Of a stretch of 64,000 bases of DNA, positions 55,272 to 64,000 are shown piece after piece. The stretch lies in assembly GCF_965118895.1 (NCBI RefSeq), contig NZ_CBCPJJ010000009.1:186001-250000 (forward strand). The letters are read 5' to 3'. Below the pieces are notes generated by a model. It was not told the DNA's origin. It saw only the letters and a list, made by a program, of their open reading frames with translations, and made no database searches. The DNA is from Rahnella inusitata_A. Its GTDB lineage: Bacteria > Pseudomonadota > Gammaproteobacteria > Enterobacterales > Enterobacteriaceae. Both the position numbers and the translations under genes were made by a program. Within the stretch, counting starts at the first letter, position 1. Every line of letters starts with the position of its first letter.

Positions 55272-56237
55272 ATGACCAAATACTCCCTGGTGGGCGATGT
55301 CGGGGGCACTAACTGCCGTCTGGCGCTTTGCGCTTTAGACAGCGGCGAAATTTCACAGTCACAAACCTTTTCCGGGCTGGATTACGATAGCCTCGAAGCG
55401 GCAGTGCGTGAGTATCTCTCGCAGCAGCATCAGGAGGTTGAGGATGCGTGTATTGCTATTGCCTGTCCGATCACCGGTGACTGGGTGGCGATGACCAACC
55501 ATACGTGGGCGTTCTCCATTGCCGAAATGAAAAAAAGCCTCGGCCTGCAGCATCTGGAAGTCATCAACGACTTCACCGCCGTTTCCATGGCAATCCCGAT
55601 GTTGAAAGAACAAGATTTGTTGCAGTTTGGCGGTAAGAAAGCGGTGGATGGCAAACCGTCGGTCATCTACGGCGCAGGCACCGGTCTTGGCGTCGCGCAC
55701 CTGATCCATGCCGATAAAAAATGGCTGAGCCTGCCGGGCGAAGGCGGTCATGTGGATTTCGCGCCAAACAGTGAAGAAGAAGATATCATCCTCGAGCAAC
55801 TGCGTACTGAAATGGGACACGTTTCTGCCGAGCGTATTCTCTCTGGTCCGGGATTGGTGAATCTGTATCGTGCAATTGTGAAATCCGATAACCGCATCCC
55901 CGAGAACTTCAAACCCAAAGACGTGACTGAGCTGGCGCTGTCAGATGAAAACGTCGACTGCCGCCGCGCCCTGTCGCTGTTCTGTGTGATCATGGGACGT
56001 TTTGGTGGCAATCTGGCGCTGAACATGGGCACGTTCGGTGGTGTGTACATCGCGGGTGGCATCGTTCCGCGCTTCCTCGAATTCTTCAAAGCGTCAGGTT
56101 TCCGCGCTGCGTTTGAAGATAAAGGCCGCTTCAAAGATTACCTGATGGATATTCCGGTGTTCCTGATCACCCACGATCAGCCTGGACTGCTAGGCTCAGG
56201 AGCATATCTGAGGCAGTCGATGGGTATGACCATCTGA
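55272..56237 (+). CDS. glk: Glucokinase
   Basis: Phosphorylates cytoplasmic glucose with ATP; 321 residues, same as E. coli Glk. ATP loop DVGGTNCRLAL at 7-17, second phosphate block GAGTGLGVAH and the adenosine region GGVYIAGGIVPR. ATG 55272 has TGGAGA upstream; a GTG four codons earlier is in frame but less likely. Confidence 0.96.
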   Translation: MTKYSLVGDVGGTNCRLALCALDSGEISQSQTFSGLDYDSLEAAVREYLSQQHQEVEDACIAIACPITGDWVAMTNHTWAFSIAEMKKSLGLQHLEVINDFTAVSMAIPMLKEQDLLQFGGKKAVDGKPSVIYGAGTGLGVAHLIHADKKWLSLPGEGGHVDFAPNSEEEDIILEQLRTEMGHVSAERILSGPGLVNLYRAIVKSDNRIPENFKPKDVTELALSDENVDCRRALSLFCVIMGRFGGNLALNMGTFGGVYIAGGIVPRFLEFFKASGFRAAFEDKGRFKDYLMDIPVFLITHDQPGLLGSGAYLRQSMGMTI

Positions 56238-56242
56238 TTTTA

Positions 56243-56268
56243 TTTCCTCCCCTGAGAAGGGGAGGAAA
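56243..56268. repeat. CTCCCC hairpin between glk and ypdB
   Basis: Perfect 10-base stem TTTCCTCCCC / GGGGAGGAAA, loop TGAGAA, without a T-run. Shares the CCTCCCC-GGGGAGG core with 5341-5366; a REP-like element that may also end transcription of two convergent genes. Confidence 0.65.
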
Positions 56269-56273
56269 TCCTA

Positions 56274-57029
56274 TTAAAAACGCATTAATTGCCTGAACTC
56301 TTTCACTTTGCTGCGGCTCACCGGCACTTCAAAATCCAGATCGCTTAACCGCAAAATGTACGTGTTGTTAAACCACGGCACGATCTCGCGGATCTTTGAC
56401 AAATTCACACAATACGACCGGTGGCAGCGGAAAAAATGCTCTTCCGGCAGGCGGTTGCACAACTCTGTAATATTCATCGGCATGGTGAATTCTTCTTTGC
56501 GGGTATATACCTGCGTCACCTTTTCCTGCGCGGCGGCGTAATAAATATCGTTGATGTCAGTGACGATAATGCGTTCGTCTTTAATCAGATTGATACTGTG
56601 ACTCATGCGGGTGGCGCTGCCCTGAGCCGGCTGAACGTCTTCCGGCTTATTCACGCTCTGCTTATCGCGCGCAAAATGCGATTCCAGCTTTTGCAGCATG
56701 GTTACAATGCGCGACTCGTGATACGGCTTGAGAATGTAATCGAACGCCTCGATTTCAAAGGCTTCGGCAGCGTGTTCTTTGTAGGCGGTGATAAACACGA
56801 TGTAAGGCTTATGGGCGAATTTACTGATGTTCTGCGCCAGTAGTACGCCGTCGAGAGAAGGTATGCTGATATCAAGAAAAATCGCATCTACTTCATGCGT
56901 TTGCAGATATTTGAGCACGTCCAGCCCGTCGTCAAACGTGGCTTCAATTTTGATGCTGCTGTGCGTATTGATGAGGTAACTTAGCTCTTCCTGAGCCAGC
57001 ACTTCATCTTCGACGATAATAGCGTTCAT
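56274..57029 (-). CDS. ypdB: LytTR response regulator YpdB
   Basis: 251 residues. Receiver domain with phospho-acceptor Asp53 (IFLDISIPSLDG) and Lys near 105 (YILKPY); LytTR DNA-binding domain about 150-251 (FFRCHRSYCVNL). In E. coli YpdAB senses external pyruvate and activates yhjX. Seventy-four bases after ypdA on the same strand. Confidence 0.94.
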   Translation of the reverse strand: MNAIIVEDEVLAQEELSYLINTHSSIKIEATFDDGLDVLKYLQTHEVDAIFLDISIPSLDGVLLAQNISKFAHKPYIVFITAYKEHAAEAFEIEAFDYILKPYHESRIVTMLQKLESHFARDKQSVNKPEDVQPAQGSATRMSHSINLIKDERIIVTDINDIYYAAAQEKVTQVYTRKEEFTMPMNITELCNRLPEEHFFRCHRSYCVNLSKIREIVPWFNNTYILRLSDLDFEVPVSRSKVKEFRQLMRF

Positions 57030-57103
57030 GGAATTATCCCCCGTGCGAACGCCCGAAAAGCGGACGTCAGTAAAATGTGTAAAGAGTTCTTCCCTCGACG
57101 GGG

Positions 57104-58822
57104 TCAGGCTATATCGCTCTCGAGGGCTGCCGTGACTTTTGCCGGGGATTGGGTTATCAGAAACGAAATATCGGTGCCTGGTTCCAGACGGCGGATCACC
57201 AGCCCCTGACCATACAGTAAAGAGACGCGGTGATGCACATTCAGCAGTCCAATTTTAATGCCCGGCATTTCATTACGCGCCACGCGGTCAATGGTTTCCT
57301 GATTAATCCCGTGGCCGGTGTCTTTCACAGAAACCCAGATCCCCTTTGCATGGTGCTTGACTGAAATCACCACCACGCCTTTGCCGCTGCATTTTTGAAT
57401 GCCGTGCACGATGGCATTTTCCACCAACGGCTGGATCAGCAGGCTGGGAATTTTCACCGAAATATCATCATCAATATCGTAGATAACCGTCAGTTTGCTG
57501 CCAAAACGCGCCTGTTCGATGGCGATGTAATCCTGCACCTGATGCAGTTCCTTGCGCAGGTCGATCAGCTCGTCGTTCAGCTCCAGATTGTAACGCAAAT
57601 AACGGGAGAGATTGATCACCAGCTGGCGTGCGACGTCAGGTTTGGCACGGATCGATGAGGAAATCGCATTCAGTGCATTAAACAGGAAGTGCGGATTGAT
57701 TTTGCTCTGCAACGCGCGCATTTCAGCTTTGTTCGCCATTTCGCGCAGCTGTTCGGTGCGGGACACTTCCATCTGCGTCGACATAATCTGCGACAGCCCG
57801 ATCGCCATGACTTTCAGTGAATAGGTGATGCGGTGCGGGTCGCAATAATAGATTTTCAGCGAACCGGTCACTTCCCCTTTTTCCCACAGCGGAATGATAA
57901 TTAGTGAGTGGATTTGCGGCGTGCGGTCCATTTCGTCGTTATTTCTGACCGTGATTTCGCCGCTTTCCAGCGTGGCTTTGGTCATGTCACTCAGCGTTTC
58001 ATGGCCGATATTGTATTCTTCCGCGCCCACCCCGACGTACGCCAGAATGTTTTTATTGTCGGTGATCGCTACGGCATCGGCGTCGATATCATCGCGGATA
58101 ATGCGGCAGATGCTGGCTAACGAGTTGGCGTTGATATCGCGGCCTCCTATATTACGAAAATAGGGCAGCGTTTTATTGGCGATATCCAGCGCCAGCCTTG
58201 CCTGCCGGGCGGCAATCACCTCTTTTTCATCCTCGACGCTTTGTACCAGCAGTACGATTAGCCCGATAGAACTGGCACCGAGGATCAGCGGTGCGGCGAT
58301 GTTCATCACGATATCCAGCCCGAGTGAAAAAGGGCGTGCCATCAGCAGAATGAGGACCATAGTCAGCGTTTCGCACAACATTCCGGCGAGGATCCCCACC
58401 TTCCAGTGCAGCGCTTTTTTGACTTTCTTATTGATGTAGCCTGAGAGAAACCCAGCGGTAATGCTGGTGATCAGACAAGGAATGGAGGTCGGGCCGTGAA
58501 TGTCGATCAGAAATCGGTGCGTACCGGAAATCACGCCGGTGATAATGCCGACCCACGGACCGAAGAGGATCCCGCCGGACATAATGGCGATGGTTCGCAC
58601 GTTAATCAGCGATCCTTCGACGTTGATACCTGAGAGCGTACCGAAAATGGCAAACAGCGAGAAAATTGCCGTGACCGCCGCCAGCTCAAGCGCAGTGTGG
58701 TTTTCGTTTTCTTTGTGCAGCAGTTTGCGAAACAGCGGGGTACGCGTGAGGAAGAACAGGCAGATCAGCATCAGCGCTGCGCGGTCAAAGACCGCCAGCA
58801 GCATATCGAACATGTGTTGCAT
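57104..58822 (-). CDS. ypdA: LytS-family sensor histidine kinase YpdA
   Basis: 572 residues. N-terminal multi-helix LytS-type sensor domain (about 1-200), GAF domain about 225-350, then the kinase core with NPHFLFNALNAISS (phospho-His) and the ATPase part (PLLIQPLVENAIVHG, GIKIGLLN). ATG 58822 (MQHMFDMLLAV) was chosen as it matches E. coli YpdA; the open frame goes seven codons further. Operon with ypdB. Confidence 0.94.
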   Translation of the reverse strand: MQHMFDMLLAVFDRAALMLICLFFLTRTPLFRKLLHKENENHTALELAAVTAIFSLFAIFGTLSGINVEGSLINVRTIAIMSGGILFGPWVGIITGVISGTHRFLIDIHGPTSIPCLITSITAGFLSGYINKKVKKALHWKVGILAGMLCETLTMVLILLMARPFSLGLDIVMNIAAPLILGASSIGLIVLLVQSVEDEKEVIAARQARLALDIANKTLPYFRNIGGRDINANSLASICRIIRDDIDADAVAITDNKNILAYVGVGAEEYNIGHETLSDMTKATLESGEITVRNNDEMDRTPQIHSLIIIPLWEKGEVTGSLKIYYCDPHRITYSLKVMAIGLSQIMSTQMEVSRTEQLREMANKAEMRALQSKINPHFLFNALNAISSSIRAKPDVARQLVINLSRYLRYNLELNDELIDLRKELHQVQDYIAIEQARFGSKLTVIYDIDDDISVKIPSLLIQPLVENAIVHGIQKCSGKGVVVISVKHHAKGIWVSVKDTGHGINQETIDRVARNEMPGIKIGLLNVHHRVSLLYGQGLVIRRLEPGTDISFLITQSPAKVTAALESDIA

Positions 58823-58979
58823 GGCAGGTTCTCTGCGCGACATTGTATAATCACGCTAAATTAATTCGTGGTTTATTATAAGTAAAAGGCCCGCGATTAA
58901 CCACCGGACAGACCCTCCGTAGTCTGTGATGGCACGATAAAATCAGGGACAGTGATCAGACTGCAAGGGAGTTTTCGAC

Positions 58980-59516
58980 ATGATTTCGTTATCCACCTCA
59001 AGGCTGGTGATGCAGCCGCTTCAGGCCGACGACTGGGCTTTTTTCCTGCGGTTGTATCAGACCCCTGACGTCATGCGTTTTATCGGTAATCTCGAAACCC
59101 CTGCGCAGATCCACAGCCGGTTTGAGCAGCGTCTGGGTAACTGGGATCGCTACTGTGATTTCTGGCTATGCTTACTGATCCGCGAAAAAGAGACCGGTGC
59201 TGCTGTGGGGCTGACCGGATTCTTCCCCGACTGGCGACCCTATCAGCAGGCGGAGGTGGGGTTTATTCTGGCACCTGAACATCAGGGCAAAGGCTATGCG
59301 GTGGAATCCCTGCGTGAAGTGCTGAATTTCGCCTTCGATCACTGCGATTTTCACCGCTTACAGGCCAACGTGCTGGAAGGCAATCACGCCTCGCGCCGCG
59401 TGCTGGAGAAATGTGGTTTCCAGATGGAGGGGCTGTTGCGTGACAGCTACCGCATCGGGGAAGAGTGGAAGAACGACTGGCTACTGGGGCTGCTGAAAAG
59501 CGATCCGCGCCCTTAG
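58980..59516 (+). CDS. GNAT acetyltransferase, RimJ/RimL type
   Basis: 178 residues. Acetyl-CoA loop EHQGKGYAVESL and the family motif NHASRRVLEKCGFQMEG are present. Substrate unknown. Inserted between ypdA and alaC, divergent from ypdA. Confidence 0.88.
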   Translation: MISLSTSRLVMQPLQADDWAFFLRLYQTPDVMRFIGNLETPAQIHSRFEQRLGNWDRYCDFWLCLLIREKETGAAVGLTGFFPDWRPYQQAEVGFILAPEHQGKGYAVESLREVLNFAFDHCDFHRLQANVLEGNHASRRVLEKCGFQMEGLLRDSYRIGEEWKNDWLLGLLKSDPRP

Positions 59517-59575
59517 TTAAAAAAATGTTGCTCACTCTCTCGACAGTTTTTTGCGACTGCGATATGTTCGTGGAA

Positions 59576-59590
59576 GGCCGCAAAGCGGCC
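59576..59590 (+). promoter_or_regulatory. Hairpin in the alaC leader
   Basis: GGCCGC AAA GCGGCC, a perfect stem 47 bases before the alaC ATG, followed by a second small palindrome CGGACGGTCCG. Role unknown. Confidence 0.4.
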
Positions 59591-59636
59591 AGCGTCGCTC
59601 GGACGGTCCGGGCGCTTACGTATCCTCGAGGAATTT

Positions 59637-60896
59637 ATGGCTGACTCACGTTCACCACGTCGTTTTTCACGCATTGATCGTCTTCCCCCTTATGTGTTCA
59701 ACATCACCGCTGAGCTGAAAATGGCTGCACGCCATCGCGGCGAAGACATCATCGATTTTAGTATGGGTAACCCCGACGGCCCGACGCCGCCGCACATCGT
59801 TGAAAAACTGGTGCAGGTTGCCCAACGTGAAGATACTCACGGTTATTCGACCTCACGCGGTATCCCGCGTCTGCGTCGCGCCATCTCCCGCTGGTATGCG
59901 GATCGCTATCAGGTGGAGATTGATCCCGAAAGCGAAGCCATCGTTACCATCGGTTCGAAAGAAGGTCTGGCGCATCTGATGCTGGCCACGCTGGATCACG
60001 GTGACACCGTGCTGGTGCCAAACCCAAGTTATCCCATCCACATCTATGGTGCGGTGATAGCCGGTGCGCAAGTGCGCTCTGTGCCACTGGCCGAGGGGGT
60101 GGATTTCTTCGCTGAGCTGGAAAAAGCCATTCGCGAAACCATCCCGCGCCCGAAAATGATGATCCTTGGTTTCCCGTCTAACCCGACGGCGCAGTGCGTG
60201 GAACTTGATTTCTTCGAACGCGTCGTTGCGCTGGCGAAACAGTACGACGTGCTGGTGATCCACGATCTGGCGTATGCCGACATCGTCTATGACGGCTGGA
60301 AAGCACCGTCGATCATGCAGGTGCCTGGCGCAAAAGATATCGCGGTGGAATTCTTTACGTTATCGAAAAGCTACAACATGGCGGGCTGGCGCATCGGCTT
60401 TATGGTGGGTAACCCTGAGCTGGTCAGCGCGCTGGCACGTATCAAGAGTTATCATGATTACGGCACCTTTACGCCGTTGCAGGTCGCCGCGATTGCCGCG
60501 CTGGAAGGCGATCAGCAGTGTGTGAAAGATATCGCCGAGCAGTACCGTCAGCGTCGTAACGTCCTGGTACGCGGTCTGCACGAAGCGGGCTGGATGGTGG
60601 AAAACCCGAAAGCATCGATGTATGTCTGGGCGAAAATCCCGCCGGCGTATGCTCACTTAGGTTCACTGGAATTCGCCAAACGTCTGCTGGCAGAGGCCAA
60701 AGTCTGCGTGTCACCGGGCATCGGTTTTGGTGATTATGGCGATACCCACGTGCGTTTCGCGCTGATCGAAAATCAGGACAGGATCCGTCAGGCGATTCGC
60801 GGCATCAAAGCAATGTTCCGCGCAGACGGTTTGCTGCCGCCGAAGAAAACCGCCGGAGAATCTCCCCTGGAACAGGATCCGGCAGCCCATCCGTAA
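59637..60896 (+). CDS. alaC: Glutamate-pyruvate aminotransferase AlaC
   Basis: 419 residues, PLP class I aminotransferase making alanine from pyruvate. Schiff-base lysine in LSKSYNMAGWR; conserved NPSYPIH, FPSNPTAQ and YADIVYDG. CGAGGAAT gives the ribosome site. In E. coli alaC lies next to ypdABC; the C-terminal extension (PKKTAGESP) is slightly longer here. Confidence 0.95.
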   Translation: MADSRSPRRFSRIDRLPPYVFNITAELKMAARHRGEDIIDFSMGNPDGPTPPHIVEKLVQVAQREDTHGYSTSRGIPRLRRAISRWYADRYQVEIDPESEAIVTIGSKEGLAHLMLATLDHGDTVLVPNPSYPIHIYGAVIAGAQVRSVPLAEGVDFFAELEKAIRETIPRPKMMILGFPSNPTAQCVELDFFERVVALAKQYDVLVIHDLAYADIVYDGWKAPSIMQVPGAKDIAVEFFTLSKSYNMAGWRIGFMVGNPELVSALARIKSYHDYGTFTPLQVAAIAALEGDQQCVKDIAEQYRQRRNVLVRGLHEAGWMVENPKASMYVWAKIPPAYAHLGSLEFAKRLLAEAKVCVSPGIGFGDYGDTHVRFALIENQDRIRQAIRGIKAMFRADGLLPPKKTAGESPLEQDPAAHP

Positions 60897-60913
60897 GCTA
60901 CCCCTTCTGCACT

Positions 60914-60938
60914 AAACCGGGCTGGTCCCGGTTTTTTA
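60914..60938 (+). terminator. alaC terminator
   Basis: Stem AACCGGG / CCCGGTT, loop CTGGT, T-run. Confidence 0.9.
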
Positions 60939-61027
60939 TCTTTTGTTTTCATAAAGTCTGCATCTTTCCGCCCTATACTCACTCCGATACCCCTGTATTT
61001 ATTGTGTTCACTGCCCAGGAAATGACT

Positions 61028-61546
61028 ATGAAAACCCGTTATTCGCTGTCTCAGATAAGCCTGCACTGGGCGACGTTGCTGATGATTATCCTGACCTACG
61101 CCGCGATGCTTACCCGCGATTATTTCCCGGAAGATAATCAGCCGCTGGTAAAGCTGCTGCACTTCAATTTTGGGATTTGCGTCTGGCTGCTGATGTTTGC
61201 GCGTATTTTTCTGCGCACCCGCCACGCCACGCCTCCGGTTACGCCACCGTTGCCGCGCTGGCAAAATGCCGCTTCGCACGCCGTTCATGGCATTTTATAT
61301 CTGCTGTTTTTGTCTTTACCGGTGCTGGGCGTGCTGACGCTGGAGTTTGGCGGAAGAGAGTGGTTTTTACTGGGCTGGCAGGTGCCGCAGTTTGTGACGC
61401 CGGATCCCGATACGCGCAGTGCGGTGAAAGCAACGCATGAGTTTCTGGCGAACTGCGGTTATTACCTGATTGGCTTACACGCGCTGGCGGCGATTTATCA
61501 TCATTACGTTCGTAAAGACGATACGCTGTTACGCATGACGCCTTAA
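61028..61546 (+). CDS. cybB: Cytochrome b561 family protein
   Basis: 172-residue inner-membrane dihaem cytochrome with four segments. Likely haem histidines are in SLHWATLL, LHFNFG, SHAVHG and LHALAAIYHHY. Closest to E. coli CybB, a superoxide:ubiquinone oxidoreductase. ATG 61028 follows AGGA by seven bases; two earlier in-frame starts exist. Confidence 0.85.
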   Translation: MKTRYSLSQISLHWATLLMIILTYAAMLTRDYFPEDNQPLVKLLHFNFGICVWLLMFARIFLRTRHATPPVTPPLPRWQNAASHAVHGILYLLFLSLPVLGVLTLEFGGREWFLLGWQVPQFVTPDPDTRSAVKATHEFLANCGYYLIGLHALAAIYHHYVRKDDTLLRMTP

Positions 61547-61555
61547 TTTTGATAA

Positions 61556-61579
61556 ACCGGCAGGCGGGTGCCTGCCGGT
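61556..61579. terminator. Hairpin between cybB and DUF4153 gene
   Basis: Perfect 10-base stem ACCGGCAGGC / GCCTGCCGGT, loop GGGT; no clear T-run on either strand, so termination is tentative. Confidence 0.5.
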
Positions 61580-61594
61580 GTATAACATAAAGAA

Positions 61595-63400
61595 TTACTC
61601 GTTTTCGCTGCTGTAATGGATCACCCGACGTTTTCCCTGAATCTGCACATCCGCCCATCTGCGCTGGACCGGTTTCACTTCACCGTTGCGCAGAGCCTGA
61701 ATCAGCCCGTTTTTATCCTTATCATCATAAAGATACAGCTCGCCGGCTTGCTGCCATTTGCCTGCCTGTTTGGCGTAAATACGGCAGTTGATGGAAACGG
61801 TATTGAGCGTATTACACAGGAAAATTTCTTTCTGTTTGTCATTATTGAGCTCGAGCGTATTCAGGATGCATGCGCCCTGCAGGCCAAGACAATCGCGCAA
61901 CGTGCTGCTGTATTTCTCCAGCTCCGGCAGGCTGTTCCACCAGGCATCCTCGGGTGAAACCGAGCCTTTCGCCAGCTGAAACATTTTCTTCGCGTTTTCC
62001 GGACGATAATTTTTTGCCGCCTGAGCGGCATCTTCCACGCCGTAAGATCCCCAGCGCGACGTCTGAGAAATCGTATTTTTCAATATTGCCATCAGGCGTG
62101 GATCGGTCATAAACGCCTGGTTTTGCTGTAAATTTTTCAGCGCCTCATTTCCACGACGACCGGTGTCAAAGCGCAGCATGCGCAGATCGAGATCTTTCGC
62201 CTGGGTTTTTCCTTCGTCTAGACGGGCAATCTGATTATTCACACTGATGCGATAAGGATCGAGCAGCGGGCTGTTTACGGCGATCAGCAGCAGCACTACC
62301 AGCAGCGAAAGCGGTTTGTTGAACTGCGTAATGTGCGGCAACCACTCGGGGCGTTTATCGATAACCGACAGGCTGTAACAAACCGAGGCCGCCAGCGTCA
62401 CACCGATGGTCAGTACCGCCCACATGCGCTGCGGCGTCCAGCCGTACTGCGCGATGCGCAGCCCGGTCGCGTACATCGCCAGCGCGGTATACACCGGCAG
62501 CAGCAGAATAGCGGCATTGACCATCAGGCGTATGATGCGCGGATAAGGCTTCATCGGACTGTCCGTTTCCCGCACCACGTTGACCAGTATCAGAATGCTC
62601 ATCGCCATCACTGTCAGCAGACTGGCGGCTGACCAGGCCGTCGACAGGGCGCTCAGGCCGGTAAACGGTAGAGTGCAAAGGAAGATCAGTGCAACGAACG
62701 CCACCAGCGGCAGCAGACATTTCAGGATAAGGCGGATGATATTTTTAGTGACATTCATCAGCGACGGCTGTGTGCGACAGGTGACAATACTAATCCCGAG
62801 CAATACACCGTAAAGCAGCCACATAAACAGCGGCGTGTTGAAGAATAGCTCGTGGAAATAGTCAATGCCGATCAGCCGGAACAACGCGCTGCACAGAGCC
62901 AGCACGCCCACGGTCAGCTGCATCAGCAGCAGGGTGAACATCAGGCACAGCGTGTTTTGCGAGTAGCAGGCGGCCAGATTGGCATAGCGGTAGCGCGTCT
63001 CCGACGGGAAAGACTGCACCTGCAACCACGGCAGCACAAAATAGATAAGCAGGATCAGTGAAAGATAGAAAGGCAGGAGCAGCGAGTCCGCCGGCGTTGC
63101 CGTGCTGTTACTTTGAACCCATGCCGACATGCCCGCCAGCAGCAGCGTGAGCACTGCGATACAGCCCCAAAAACGACGATCATTCAGTCGCACCACCGAT
63201 AAAGAAACCAGCACCGGTAATGTAAATGCCATCGTCTGGCCGTAAATATTATGGCTAAGGGATTCGAGCGCGGGTGATGCGTGGTACGAAAGGAAGAAAT
63301 ACAGCAACAGCCCCTGGAGTACACAAATCGCGAGGATCAATGCGCGGGCGGCAGAGGGAACAGGTGGCATAACGCTACCTGCGCGGGTGAACTGAGACAT
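61595..63400 (-). CDS. DUF4153 membrane protein
   Basis: 601 residues. About twelve hydrophobic segments over residues 17-380, then a soluble C-terminal domain of about 210 residues with four cysteines in LRDCLGLQGAC and FLCNTLNTVSINC. This is the DUF4153 architecture; function unknown. ATG 63400 has GGAGAG upstream; the frame is open nine codons further. Stands alone between convergent and divergent neighbours. Confidence 0.8.
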   Translation of the reverse strand: MSQFTRAGSVMPPVPSAARALILAICVLQGLLLYFFLSYHASPALESLSHNIYGQTMAFTLPVLVSLSVVRLNDRRFWGCIAVLTLLLAGMSAWVQSNSTATPADSLLLPFYLSLILLIYFVLPWLQVQSFPSETRYRYANLAACYSQNTLCLMFTLLLMQLTVGVLALCSALFRLIGIDYFHELFFNTPLFMWLLYGVLLGISIVTCRTQPSLMNVTKNIIRLILKCLLPLVAFVALIFLCTLPFTGLSALSTAWSAASLLTVMAMSILILVNVVRETDSPMKPYPRIIRLMVNAAILLLPVYTALAMYATGLRIAQYGWTPQRMWAVLTIGVTLAASVCYSLSVIDKRPEWLPHITQFNKPLSLLVVLLLIAVNSPLLDPYRISVNNQIARLDEGKTQAKDLDLRMLRFDTGRRGNEALKNLQQNQAFMTDPRLMAILKNTISQTSRWGSYGVEDAAQAAKNYRPENAKKMFQLAKGSVSPEDAWWNSLPELEKYSSTLRDCLGLQGACILNTLELNNDKQKEIFLCNTLNTVSINCRIYAKQAGKWQQAGELYLYDDKDKNGLIQALRNGEVKPVQRRWADVQIQGKRRVIHYSSENE

Positions 63401-63585
63401 CCGTGACTCTCCAAGATGTAAGGGCAAGTAAATTAAAAAGTGCTGCCAGTGTAATGGGTTCCGCGAAGGAGTGCAGAAAACTCTTTAATCTGGCCCGGCT
63501 GTCATTTTGTGACCCAGGCTGCATAACTGGCAAATTCAGCGACAGTCACTAGGCTTGAGGCTGGGGGAGAGAATTCGAGGTGAAA

Positions 63586-64000
63586 ATGACAGAACAACAA
63601 TTGAAAGATAAACGTATCGACGTTGTGAAGAATTTTTACGCCAAACTGGATCAGGCAGATGCTTCCTTATTAGATCTTTTTGCGGAAGACGTGCAGCTGT
63701 TCTTTCCTAAGTTTGGCACCGCTCAGGGCAAATCCTCACTGGGAGAGTTAGGTAAGCGTTTCGCGCTGGAGATCGACAAAATTCAGCACATTCAAGATGA
63801 GTTCCGGTTTGTCTGTGATGGCGATACCCTCGTGCTGGAAGGCCAGATGCGCGGGGTGATGCAAAACGGCGATCGCTGGCCGACGTCACAAACCGGCAGT
63901 CATCATTTTTGTACGGTGTTTGAGTTTGACGCGTTACTGATTAAACGGGTGAGTATTTATCTCGATCCTGATTTCAATCTTGAGGACAAAAAACGCGTCA
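63586..64000 (+). CDS. NTF2-like (SnoaL-type) protein, cut by window edge
   Basis: 138 codons visible, C-terminus outside the window. The beginning VVKNFYAKLDQADASLLDLFAEDVQLFFP-like pattern (helix, then acidic turn and aromatic strand) is typical of nuclear-transport-factor-2-like folds used by small isomerases and polyketide cyclases; substrate unknown. ATG 63586 was chosen with CGAGG upstream; a GTG two codons earlier is possible. Confidence 0.75.
   Translation, partial: MTEQQLKDKRIDVVKNFYAKLDQADASLLDLFAEDVQLFFPKFGTAQGKSSLGELGKRFALEIDKIQHIQDEFRFVCDGDTLVLEGQMRGVMQNGDRWPTSQTGSHHFCTVFEFDALLIKRVSIYLDPDFNLEDKKRV

Overview
The window looks like chromosomal DNA from a member of Enterobacterales. 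Gene order and protein sequence closely follow the Escherichia coli blocks yegD-mdtD-baeS, tktB-talA-maeB, amiA-hemF, ypeA-yfeZ-yfeY-yfeX, cysPTWAM, crr-ptsI-ptsH-cysK-cysZ-zipA-ligA-ypeB-yfeH-yfeR, valUXY-lysV-gltX, alaXW, nupC-mntH-ypeC, yfeO, glk and ypdBA-alaC. Extra genes (ipdC beside glk, eat-eutBC, FNT transporter, PACE pump) and repeat styles suggest a soil- or plant-associated Yersiniaceae such as Rahnella or a relative; this is an inference from memory of gene content, not a database result.

Layout. 1-5.2 kb: end of the BaeSR/MdtD locus without mdtABC, an aldo/keto reductase, and yegD. 5.3-11.1 kb: transketolase, transaldolase and malic enzyme. 11.2-14.7 kb: nucleoside hydrolase, yaiI, hemF and amiA. 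14.9-18.2 kb: small stress and envelope genes and the Dyp peroxidase YfeX. 18.4-25.4 kb: the sulfate/thiosulfate ABC importer with cysM, then a CpxRA-like two-component pair. 25.5-30.5 kb: PTS general enzymes, cysK and cysZ. 30.7-36.1 kb: zipA, ligA, ypeB, yfeH and yfeR. 36.1-41.1 kb: a FlxA-like gene behind a sigma-28 promoter, a nucleotidyltransferase, and a compact ethanolamine-use operon (eat-eutB-eutC) behind a sigma-54 promoter. 41.1-49.4 kb: tRNA-Lys, three tRNA-Val, gltX, FNT channel, two tRNA-Ala, nupC, mntH, ypeC and a YghZ-type reductase. 49.7-64 kb: ipdC, LysR/PACE pair, racemase, yfeO, glk, ypdBA, GNAT, alaC, cytochrome b561, a DUF4153 membrane protein and a truncated NTF2-like gene.

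How the genes work together. CysPTWA imports sulfate/thiosulfate, CysZ assists sulfate entry, and CysK and CysM make cysteine. PtsH-PtsI-Crr drive sugar uptake, and Glk, TktB, TalA and MaeB handle the carbon. Eat and EutBC take up ethanolamine and split it to acetaldehyde and ammonia, probably as a nitrogen source given the sigma-54 promoter.

The most unusual feature is ligA. Its first 900 bases are AT-rich with rare codons, and at about residue 300 it switches abruptly to the GC-rich style of all its neighbours, yet the reading frame and catalytic residues are intact. This looks like replacement of the adenylation domain of an essential DNA ligase by homologous recombination. No CRISPR array, prophage or complete insertion sequence was seen.
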